In this document: one piece after another, positions 45,405-57,400 of the stretch | Layout: each line of letters opens with the position of its first letter | Position numbering within the stretch: the first letter of the stretch is position 1 | Assembly: GCF_015355755.1 (NCBI RefSeq) | Contig: NZ_JACVEE010000002.1 | Coordinates: 1,798,001 to 1,862,000, forward strand | DNA: 64,000 nucleotides | Direction: 5' to 3' | Origin: Nocardia sp. XZ_19_385 | GTDB lineage: Bacteria > Actinomycetota > Actinomycetes > Mycobacteriales > Mycobacteriaceae | Translations under genes and position numbers: made by a program | Notes under the pieces: model-generated | Databases searched by the model: none | Told to the model about the DNA's origin: nothing | Seen by the model: only the letters and a program-made list of their open reading frames with translations

Positions 45405-48400
45405 TGTCGCGTCCGACCCGCACCCGGCCCGCCCGTCCGCAGCGCTCCCGGGTCAAAACCTTGCCGCAGCTACTGGCGGCGGCCGTAGAAGCGAACCCTT
45501 CGGGGACCGCGGTGGTGTTCGCCGACGCGCAGACGTCGCTGGCGCAGTTGAGCTACGCCGAGCTGGATGAGCGCTCGACGCGGCTGGCCCGGCTGCTCAT
45601 CGCGCGCGGTATCGGACCGGAGGATCTGGTCGCGGTCGGTGTGCCGCGGTCGGTGGATTCGGTGGTCGCGGTGTGGGCGGTCGCCAAGACCGGCGCGGGC
45701 TTCGTGCCGGTGGACCCGAACTATCCGGCCGACCGGGTCGCGCACATGGTGTCGGATTCCGGTGCCGTGCTGGGCCTGACGGTCGAGTCCGTCGCCGAGG
45801 AATTACCCGGCGAGGTCGAGTGGGTCGTTCTCGATGACCCGGCGTTCCTGGTTCAGCTGGCGGAGTTCTCGCCGGAGCCGGTGACCTATGCCGATCGGGT
45901 GCGGATGTTGCGGGCCGAGCATCCGGCCTATGTCATCTACACCTCCGGGTCGACCGGTCTGCCCAAGGGCGTGGTGGTCACCCAGGCCGGTCTGTCGAGT
46001 TTCTGCGACGAGCAGCGCGACCGGTATCGGGTCACCAACGATTCGCGCACACTGCATTTCGCCTCGCCCTCGTTCGACGCGTCGGTGCTGGAGTTGCTGC
46101 TGGCCGTGGGTGGCGCGGCGACCATGGTGGTGGTCGCGCCGACGGTGTACGGCGGTGCGGAGCTGGCCGGGCTGCTGCGGCGTGAGCGGGTGACCCATGC
46201 CTTCATCACCCCGGCGGCGCTGGCGTCGGTGGATCCGGCCGGGCTCGACGAATTCCGGGTCGTGGTGGCCGGTGGCGAGGCTTGCCCGCCGGAGTTGGTG
46301 CGGCGCTGGGGGCCGGGCCGGGAGTTCTTCAACGGTTACGGTCCGACCGAGACCACGATCATGGTCAACATCAGTGCACCGATGGTGCCGGGTGCACCGG
46401 TCACCATCGGCGGGCCGATCCGGGCGATCACCGAATACGTGCTCGACGACCGGTTGACGCCGGTACCCAACGGGGTGGTCGGCGAGCTCTACGTCACCGG
46501 CGCCCAGCTGGCTCGCGGCTACCATCAGCGGCCGTCGCTGACCGCCGCCCGATTCGTGGCGAACCCGTTCGATCCCAAGGGTTCCCGGCTGTACCGCACC
46601 GGTGACCTGGTGCGCTGGACCGCCGATCACGAGCTGGAGTACCTGGGCCGCAACGACTTCCAGGTCAAGATCCGCGGCTTCCGGATCGAGCTCGGCGAGA
46701 TCGATGCCGTGCTCGCCGGGCACGAGTCTGTCGATTTCGCGGTCACCGTCGGCCATGACCTGGACACGGGCGCAACGATTCTCGTGTCGTACGTGCACGC
46801 TGCGCCGGGCGCTGTCGCCGATGCCGACGTGCTGACCGAGCACGCGCAAGCCAGCCTGCCCGCGCACATGGTGCCGACCACCATCATGGTGCTCGACGAG
46901 ATCCCGCTGACCCCGGTGGGCAAGCTGGACCGGGCGGCGCTGCCCGCGCCGGAGTTGCGGGTCAAGGAGTTCCGGGCGCCGCAGACCCATCTGGAGGAGA
47001 TGGTCGCCGGCGTCTTCACCGAACTGCTGGATCCGCCGAATGCCGTCGGCGCGGACGACGATTTCTTCGAACTCGGCGGCAACTCGCTGATCGCCACGCA
47101 GGTGATCGCGCGCCTGGGTGCGGCGCTGGACACCCAGGTGCCCGCGCGGCTGCTGTTCGAAGCGCCGACGGTCGCGGCGCTGGCGGCGCGGCTGGAGGAG
47201 ACGAAGGGTTCGGGGCGGCGGCTGGCGCTGACGTCCATGCCGCGGCCGGAGCGGATCCCGCTTTCGCCCGCGCAGCAACGGTATTGGTTCCTCAACCAGT
47301 TCGATCCGGCGGCGTCGGCGGTGGACAACATCCCGCTCGCGGTGCGCCTGTCGGGTGAATTGGATGTCGCCGCACTGGGTTCGGCGATCGGCGATGTGTT
47401 CACTCGCCACGAGTCGCTGCGCACGGTGTACCCGGGCTCGCCCGACGGGCCCTACCAGGTGGTTCATCCGGCGCCGAACAAGCCGTTCACGCTGGTGCCG
47501 GTCGAGGTCGACCCGGACGAGGTCGTCTCGCACATCGTCGAGCTGGCGCTGACGACTTTCGATGTGACCGTGGATGTTCCGGTCGCGGTGGCGCTGTTCC
47601 GGCTCGCGCCGGACGAGCACGTCATCGGGTTCGTGGTGCATCACGTCTCGGCGGACGGTTCGTCGATGGGACCGCTGGCCCGCGACGTGATGATCGCCTA
47701 CACGGCGCGTGCGGCCGGTACCGAACCGGAGTGGGCGCCGCTGCCGGTGCAATACGCCGACTACGCGCTGTGGCAGCGCGCGGTGCTGGGGTCCGAGCAG
47801 GATCCGGATTCGCTGGCGACCCGCCAGATCGATTACTGGAAGCAGGCTTTGGCGGGGCTGCCGGATCAGCTGGAGCTGCCCTCGGATCGCCCGCGCCCGC
47901 CCGCCCGCTCGTTCCGCGGGCAGACGGTGCGATTCCAGATCTCGCCGCGCCGGCACGCCCGACTACAGGAGATCGCGCGGGCCGGTAACGCCTCCCTGTT
48001 CATGGTGTGCAATGCCGCTCTGGCGGTGCTGCTTTCCCGCTTGTCCGGGACCGACGACATCGCCGTCGGCACCCCGATCGCGGGCCGCGGCGAACGCGAA
48101 CTCGATGATCTGATCGGCATGTTCGTCAACACCTTGGTGTTCCGCACGCACGTGCGACCCGAGGCCTCGTTCACCGAACTGCTGGCCGAGGTGCGCGAAC
48201 GCAACCTGGAAGCCTACGCGAACGCGGACGTGCCGTTCGAGCGGCTCGTCGAGGTGCTGAACCCGGTGCGCTCGGCGGCGCGCAGCCCGCTGTTCCAGGT
48301 CGGCCTGTCGTTCCAGAACCTGGCGCAGACCACCTTCCAACTCCCCGGATTGACCGTCAGCGGCGTCGATTTCGATACCTGGCTGGCCAAAACCGACCTG

Positions 48401-51400
48401 CACGTCACGCTCACCGACCAGTACGCCGAGGACGGCACGCCCGCGGAGATCCGGGCCGAGTTCGGTTACGCGACAGACCTGTTCGACGCGTCGACGGTGC
48501 AGGGCTTCGCCGAGCGGTTCGTGCGGGTCCTGGACGCCGTGATCGCCGATCAGGCCGCGCCGGTCGGCGCGATCGACCTGCTCGCGGCCGCCGAGAGCGA
48601 CCGAATCCTGGAGGTCTGGAACGACACCGCGCACGCGGTGGATACCGACGCCACGCTGGTGTCGCTGCTCGACGCGACGGTCGCGGCGAACCCGGACGGG
48701 GTGGCGCTGGTCGGTGACGAGCCGTCGGGCCGGGTGGAGCTCACCTACGCCGAACTCGACGCGCGGGTGAACAGTCTCGCGCGGCAGCTGATCGCCCAGG
48801 GCGTCGGCCCGGAAGCGCGGGTGGCCCTGGCTATTCGGCGCTCCGTCGATCTGGTCGTCGCGATGTACGCGGTGGCCCGCGCGGGCGGCGCCTACGTGCC
48901 GCTGGACCCGGATCAGCCCGCCGAACGCATCGACTACATCCTCCAGACTGCGGCACCGGTCTGTGTATTGACCAACGCCGACGCCGATTTCCGCACCGAG
49001 ATCGCGCCCGTGCTGTCTCTGGACGCGTTCGCCGGTGGCGACTCGGCCCCGATCACCGACGCCGACCGCCTGGCGCCGCTGCGTCCCGAGCACACCGCCT
49101 ACGTCATCTTCACCTCCGGCTCCACCGGCCGCCCCAAGGGCGTCGCCGTCGCGCACGTCGCCATTGCCAGCCAATTGCAGTGGAAGACCGAGGAATTCGG
49201 CCTGAGCCCGAAGGACGGGGTGCTGCTGAAGACCGCCGCCACCTTCGACCTCTCGGTCTGGGAGTTCTGGTCGGCGGCCGTCTGCGGTGGCCGCCTGGTC
49301 ATCGCCGTCCCAGATGGCCACAAGGATCCGGTCTACCTCAACGAGCTGATCACCCGCGAATGGGTGACCACCCTGCACGTGGTGCCGTCCATGCTGGACG
49401 CGCTCGTCACCGCCGGGCTGCCGGAATGCGTGTGGCGCGTGCTCGCCATCGGCGAGGCGCTGCCCGCCGCGCTCGCGCAGCGCCTGCGGGCCGACCGCCC
49501 GCTGGTCGAGCTGTTCAACCTGTACGGCCCGACCGAAGCTGCGGTGTCGATCACCAGCCACCGGGTCACCGCGGACGATCAGGCGTCGGTGCCGATCGGG
49601 CGTCCCGAGTGGAACAGTCAGGTGTATGTGCTGGACGCGCGCCTGAACCCGGTCCCGGTGGGTGTCTCCGGTGAATTGTATTTGGCAGGTGCGCAACTCG
49701 CGCGCGGCTACTTCGGCCGACCCGATCTGACCGCGGATCGGTTCGTGGCCAACCCGTTCCAGTCCGGCGCGCGGATGTACCGCACCGGTGACCTGGTCGC
49801 CTGGAACCGTACGGGTGAACTGGATTACCGGGGCCGCACCGACTTCCAGGTGAAGATCCGCGGTTTCCGGATCGAACTCGGTGAGATCGAGGCCGCGTTG
49901 CTGGCGCTGCCCGAGATCGCGCAGACCGCGGTGCTCGCGGTCTCCGATCCGCGCACCGGCGACCGCCTGGTCGCCTACCTGGTCGGCACGAATATCGATG
50001 TGGCACAGGTGAGCTCTGCCCTGAGCGCCGAGCTGCCGTCCTACATGGTGCCCTCGGCGTTCATCGTTCTGGACGCGCTGCCGCTCAACGTCAACGGCAA
50101 ACTCGACCGGAAAGCGTTGCCCGCCCCCACTTTCCAGAAGGCCGTGTTCCGCGCGCCGGTCACCCCGATCGAGCAGATCGTGGCCGGGACGTTCGCCGAG
50201 GTGCTGCAGGTCGACGGCGGCGACGAGCACCTGCGGATCGGCCTGGACGACGAATTCTTCGCGCTCGGCGGTAATTCGCTGCTCGCCACCCAGGTCGCCG
50301 CGCGCCTCGGCGCGGCCCTCAACGCGCGCGTGCCCGTGCGCCTGCTGTTCGAGGCGTCCACCGTGGCCGCGCTGGCGATCAAGGTCGAACAGCACGCCGA
50401 CACCGGCGCCCGCAAGGCACTCACGGCCGGTCCACGGCCGCGGCGTATTCCGCTCTCGCTCGCGCAGCAGCGGATGTGGTTCCTGAACCAGTTCGACCCG
50501 GCGTCGGCGGCGAACAACATCCCGTTCGCGATCCGGTTGACCGGCGAGCTCGACCTGCGCGCGCTGCAGTGCGCGCTGGCCGACCTGATCGAACGCCACG
50601 AGACCTTGCGGACGGTGTACCCGGCCGTCGAGGGCACCGGCTACCAGGTGATTCTGCCTGCGGCGCAGGTGGCTCCGCGGCTGGCGCCGGCCCAGGTGGC
50701 CGAGGCGGAACTGCCGCGCTGGCTGAGCGAAATCCTGCTGTCCGGCTTCGACGTGGCCGAGCAGGTGCCGTTGCGCGTCGGTGTCGCCCAGGTCGCGCCC
50801 GGCGAGCACGTGCTCGCCATGGTGGTGCACCACATCGCCGCCGACGGTGCGTCCTTCGCGCCGCTGGCCCGCGACCTGATGATGGCCTACCTGGCCCGGC
50901 GCGAGGACTCGCGGCCGATCTGGTCGCCGCTGCGCATCCAGTACGCCGACTACACGCTGTGGCAGCGCGAGCTGCTCGGGGACTCCGACGATCCGGAATC
51001 GCTGGCGGCCGCGCAGATTTCGTACTGGCGCGACGCGCTGGCCGGGATCCCGGATCGGCTCGACCTGCCCGCGGACCGCCCGCGCCCGCTCGTAGCCTCC
51101 GGCGCGGCGGGGGAGTTCGAGTTCGAGGTGGACGCCTCGGTGCGCGCGGGGCTGAGCGCGCTCGCCCAGCGTTCCGGCACTTCGGAATTCATGGTCGTGC
51201 ACGCGGCGTTCGCGCTGCTGCTGGCCCGGCTGTCCGGCACCGGCGACATCACCATCGGCACCCCGATCGCCGGTCGCGGCGAGCGCGAGCTCGACGATCT
51301 GATCGGCATGTTCGTCAACACCCTGGTGTTGCGGACCCAGGTCGATTCCGGTGCGTCGTTCCTGGATCTGCTGGCGGCGACGAAAGAGACCGACCTCGGG

Positions 51401-54400
51401 GCCTTCTCGCACGCGGAACTGCCGTTCGAGCGGCTCGTCGAGGTGCTGGACCCGGTGCGGTCGCAGGCGCACCACCCGCTGTTCCAGGTGGCGCTGTTCT
51501 TCCAGAACATGGACCAGGCCGAGCTCGAGCTGCCCGGGTTGTCGGTGCGCGCGCTCGAATTCGACGGCGCCATCGCGAAATTCGATCTGCAGCTGACGAT
51601 CGTGCCGCAGCAGGGTGAGCAGCACCTGGGCGGTATGGCCGCGGTGTTCACCTATGCCACCGATCTTTTCGATGAGCCGACCATCGTGCGGTACGCCGAA
51701 CGGCTGGTCCGGGTCCTCGCCGCTGTCGCGGCCGAGCCGGAGCGCCCCGTCGGTGCGATCGAGCTGCTCGAGGATGCCGAGCGGGACCGGATTCTGCTGG
51801 AGTGGAACGACACTCGGCATCCGGTCGCGCCGGAGCTGCTGCTGGACGGCTACCGCCGGACGGTGGCCGCGCATCCGGAGGCGGTCGCGATCGCCTACGA
51901 GGGTGTGTCGCTGACCTATCGCGAGTTCGACGAGCGGGTGAACCGCCTCGCGCGCCTGCTGATTTCGCGGGGTGTGGGCGCGGAAACGCTGGTGGGCTTG
52001 GCGATTCGGCGTTCGGTGGACCTGGTGGTCGCGATGTATGCGATCGTCACCGCCGGTGGCGCTTATGTGCCGCTGGATCCGGACCATCCGGCCGAGCGGA
52101 TCGGCCACATCCTCGACACCGCGCAGCCGCTGGGCGTGCTGACCACGACCGACGCGGCGTCGTGCCTGCCCGCGGGTACCGAGGCGCTGGCACTGGACTC
52201 CCTCGACCTGAGCAGTTACCCGGGTGCGCCGGTACGCGCCGAGGAGCTGCTGCGCCCGGTGCGGGCGGAACACCCCGCCTACGTCATTTTCACCTCGGGC
52301 TCCACCGGGCGTCCCAAGGGTGTGGCGGTCTCGCATGCGGCGATCCACAACCAGATCGCCTGGATGCTCGCCGAGTACCCGATGGAGCCCGGCGATGTCT
52401 ATCTGCAGAAGACCGCGACCACCTTCGACGTGTCGCTGTGGGGCTTCTTCATGCCGCTGCGGGCCGGGGCGAAGCTCGTGGTCGCGACGCCGGACGGGCA
52501 TCGGGATCCGCAGTACGTCGCGGAAACCATTGCCGCCCAAGGCGTGACGGTCACCGACTTCGTGCCGTCGATGCTGACGGTGTTCGCCACGCACGCGCCG
52601 GCGGGGGAGGCCTATCCGTCGCTGCGGTACGTCTTCGTCATCGGTGAGGCGTTGCCGCCGGAAACCGTCGCCGCGTGGCGGGCGGTCTCGGCCGCGCCGC
52701 TGCACAATCTCTACGGTCCGACCGAGGCCGCGGTGTCGGTCACCTATTGGCCCGCTTCGGAAGCCGACATCCGCACCGTCCCGATCGGTGTCCCGCAGTG
52801 GAACACCCAGGTCTACGTGCTGGATTCGCACCTGCAGCCCGTGCCCGCCGGTGTGCCCGGCGAGCTGTACCTCGCCGGTGTCCAGCTGGCCCGCGGCTAC
52901 GTCCGCCGACCGGATCTGTCCGCGGATCGGTTCGTGGCCAACCCCTTCGGCACCAGCGACCGCATGTACCGCACCGGCGACCTGGTGCTGTGGCGGGACA
53001 ACCCCGTGCGTCTGGAGTACATCGGCCGCACCGACTTCCAGGTGAAGTTCCGCGGCCAGCGGATCGAGCTCGGCGAGATCGAAACCGCGCTGCTGGCACA
53101 GGATTCGGTGACTCAGGCCGCCGCACTGGTGGTGCCGTCACCGCTGGGCGATCAGCTCGTCGCCTACGCCGTTTCCGCGCCGGGTCAGGCGATCGATCAG
53201 CAGGCGCTGCTGGCCGCGATCTCGGAAACCCTGCCCACCTACATGATTCCGGCGACCATCGTGGCGCTGGACGAGTTCCCGCTGAACGCGAGCGGCAAGC
53301 TGGACCGCAAGGCGCTGCCCGAACCGACCTTCGCGGCACGGGAATTCCGGGCTCTGGCCACCCCGATCGAGGAAATCGTCGCGGAGGTCTTCGCGACGGT
53401 GCTCGGCCTGGATCAGGTCGGCGCGGACGACGACTTCTTCGAGTTGGGCGGCAACTCCCTGGTCGCGACCCGGGTGGCCGCACAGCTCGGCGCCGCCCTG
53501 GACACCCGGGTCCCGGTGCGTGCCCTGTTCGAGGCCTCGACGGTGGCCGGGTTGGCAGCCAAGCTGGAACACTCCGCCCGGACCGAGCGAGACCAGCGTC
53601 CGCTGGTCGCCGGCCCCCGGCCGGAACGGATCCCGCTGTCGCTCGCGCAGCAGCGCATGTGGTTCCTGAACCGCTTCGACAGCACCTCCACCGCCTACAA
53701 CCTCCCGGCCGCCGTGCGGTTGACCGGCAACCTGGACGTCGCCGCGCTGCAGCAGGCCGTCGCGGATCTCATCGCCCGGCACGAAACCTTGCGCACCATC
53801 TACCCCGAGCAGGACGGCGTCGCCTACCAGGTGATCCTGCCCGCGGACGCGGCGGTGCCCGATCTGACGCCCGAACTCGTCGACGCCGCCGAACTGCGCG
53901 ACCGAGTGGTCGCGGCTTTCGCCGCTGGGTTCGACGTCACCGCCGAAGTTCCGTTGCGCGCCAAGCTCTTCCAGGTCGACGGCAGCAGCGAGTACGTGCT
54001 GGTGCTGGTGGCGCATCACATCAGTTCCGACGGCTGGTCCATGGGGCCGCTCACCCGGGACATCATGGCCGCCTACGCCGCGCGCGGGGCGGGCGCGGCG
54101 CCGGGCTGGGCGCCGTTGCCGGTGCAGTACGCGGACTTCGTGCTGTGGCAGCGCGAGGTGCTGGGCGCCGAGTCCGACCCGGAGAGTCTGATCGCCAAGC
54201 AGGCGGGCTATTGGCTTACCGCCCTGGCCGGAATACCGGATGAGCTGAACCTGCCCACGGACCGGCCGCGCCCGGCCCTGCAGTCTTTCGCCGGCGGCCG
54301 GGTCGAATTCGTGATCGACGCCGAGGTGCATCAGGGCCTGCGGGAGATCGCGCGAGAACAGACCGCGACCATGTTCATGGTCGTGCACACCGCCCTCGCG

Positions 54401-57400
54401 GTGTTCCTGGCGCGGATGTCGGGCACCGAGGACATCGCCATCGGTACTCCGGTGGCGGGCCGTGGCGATGCCGCGCTCGACGATGTGATCGGCATGTTCG
54501 TCAACACGCTGGTGCTGCGGACCCAGGTGCCGGGGGAGCGGACCTTCGCCGAGCTGCTGACCCAGGTCAAAGACGTGGACCTGCAAGCCTTCGCGCACGC
54601 CGACCTGCCGTTCGAGCGGTTGGTGGAACTGGTCAATCCGGAGCGCTCCACCGCCCGCAATCCGCTGTTCCAGGTCGAGCTGTCGTTCCAGAACCTCCCC
54701 GACACCGACTTCGAGCTACCCGGATTGCGGATCGGCGCAGTCGATTTCGAGATCGACACCGCGCAGTTCGACCTTTCGCTGACCATCCGCGAGGCGGAGT
54801 CCGCCGGCGCGGCCGCGGGCCTGTACGCGGAATTCCAGTACGCCCGTGACCTTTTCGACGAGTCCACGGTGCGGGTGTTCGCCGAGCGCTTCACCCGCCT
54901 GCTCGGTGCGATCGTCCGGGAAGCGCGCCGGCCGATCGGTGATCTGGGGCTGTTGTCCGAGGCCGAATACCGGCTGCTGGCGCCGGTACGGGGCGCGGAA
55001 CCGGCCGCCGGCGAAGTGCTGCCGGAGCTGCTGGCTCGCGGCTCGCGGCTCGGCGCCGACCGGACCGCGGTGCGCTACGCGGGCCGCTCGATCAGCTACG
55101 GCGAGCTCGACGCGTACTCCGCTCGCTTGGCGCGCGTGCTGATCGACAGTGGTGTCGGGCCGGAAAGCCTTGTCGCACTCGCACTGCCACGTTCCTACGC
55201 GATGATCGCCGCGCTCTGCGCGGTGGCGAAATCCGGCGGCGCCTTCGTGCCGGTGGACCCGGGGTATCCGGCGGACCGGATCCGGCACATGGTCACCGAC
55301 TCGGGCGCGGTGCTCGGCATCACGACCGCGGAGCATGTTGCCGCCCTGCCCGATGACGTGTCCTGGCTGGTGCTGGACGACCCCGCGACCGAGGGACTGC
55401 TGGCCGACCGGTCCGATGCGCCCGTCACCGACGCGGATCGGCTGCGTTCGCTGCGGCCGGCGCATCCGGCCTATCTCATCTACACCTCCGGTTCAACCGG
55501 TCTGCCCAAGGGCGTCACCGTCCCGCACGCGGGACTCGGCGGCTACGCCGATTACGTGATCGGCGCGTACCAGCTGGCCGCGCACCATCGGATACTGCAC
55601 GTCACCTCACCGAGTTTCGACCAGTCGGTGGAGGAATGGCTCAGTGCCTTCGTGGCGGGCGCCACGCTGGTGATCGTCCCGGCGGGGATTGTCGGCGGCC
55701 ACGAGCTGGCCGAGCTGATCCGCGCCGAAGCCGTCACCCACACCGTGCTGACGCCCGCGCTGCTGGGCACCCTGGACCCCGCGGGCCTGGATCAGCTGGA
55801 GCTGGTGGCGACCGGCGGTGAGGCGACGACGCCGGAGCTGCTCGCGAAGTGGCAGCCCGGCCGCCGCTACGTCAACGGCTACGGCCCGACGGAGATGACG
55901 ATCGGCGCGTTCTTCGGTCCGCAGGTCGCCGGTCAGCGCCTGACCATCGGCAAACCCGTGCACGGCATGTCGGCCGTGGTGCTGGATGCTCGGCTGCATC
56001 CGGTCCCCCCGGGCGTGGCCGGAGAGCTGTACCTGGCCGGCGCCGCGATGGCCCGCGGCTATCACAACCGGGCCGGGTTGAGCGCGGATCGCTTCGTGGC
56101 CAACCCGTTCGAGCCCGCGTTGCGCATGTACCGCACCGGTGACCTGGTCCGCTGGGTGCCCGCCCCGGCTCGGGCGGACCGGCTCGCCGACGGCGCGCCC
56201 GTCGGCTGGGAGCTGGATTACCTGGGCCGCACTGACTTCCAGGTCAAGATCCGCGGCTTCCGTATCGAACTCGGTGAGATCGACGCCGTGCTCGGCGCCC
56301 ACCCCGATGTCGATTTCGCGACCACCATCGGCCGCGAAAACCACAGCGGCGCCAAGGTTCTGGTGTCCTATGTGACAGCAGCGCCCGGCGCCACGGTGGA
56401 TCCGGCGCGACTGAGCGAGTTCCTGGGCGGCAAGCTGCCCGCGCACATGGTGCCGGCCGCGATCGTGGTGCTGGACCAGGTCCCGCTGACCCCGGTCGGC
56501 AAGCTGGACCGTAAAGCCTTGCCCGAACCCGCCTTCGAGAAGGCCACCTTCCGGGCTCCGGCCACGCCGATCGAGGAGATCGTCGCGGGTGTGTACGCCG
56601 ATCTGCTCGGTGTCGCACGGGTCGGGGTGGACGACAACTTCTTCGATCTGGGCGGCAACTCACTGATCGCCACCCAGTTGATCGCACGGCTCGGCGCCGC
56701 GTTCGACACCCGGGTGCCGGTGCGGCTGCTCTTCGAAGCGCCGACGGTCGGCGCGCTCGCCACCCGGCTGGCCGAGCAATCCGGTTCCGGCGGACGCAAG
56801 CAGCTCGTCGCCGGCCCACGGCCGGACCGTATCCCGTTGTCGCCGGCGCAGCAGCGCATGTGGTTCCTCAACCAGTTCGACGGCGGTTCCGCGGCCTACA
56901 ACCTGCCGGTCGCGGTACGCCTGACCGGCGAGCTGGACGTGGCCGCGCTGCGCGCCGCCATCGGGGACATCGTCACCCGGCACGAAGTTCTGCGCACCGT
57001 CTACCCGCAGACCCCGGACGGCCCGGTACAGGTGATTCTGCCTGCGGCGCAAGCTATTCCGGAGCTGGATGAGCGGCAGGTCGCGCCGGCGGACATCGCG
57101 TCCGCCGTAGCCGGTCTGCTGGCCACCTCCTTCGACGTCACCACCGAGGTGCCGTTGCGGGTTACGTTGCTGCGGATCACCACCGAGGCGGGTGCTCCGG
57201 CGGATTACGTGCTGGCGATGGTGGTTCACCACATCGCCGGTGACGGCGTGTCCGACGGCCCGCTGGCCCGCGATCTGGCGATCGCGTACGCGGCGCGGGC
57301 GGCGGGCCAGACGCCGGGTTGGGCGCCGCTGCCGGTGCAGTATGCGGATTACAGCCTGTGGCAGCGCGAACTCCTCGGTCGCGAGGAGGATCCGGACTCG

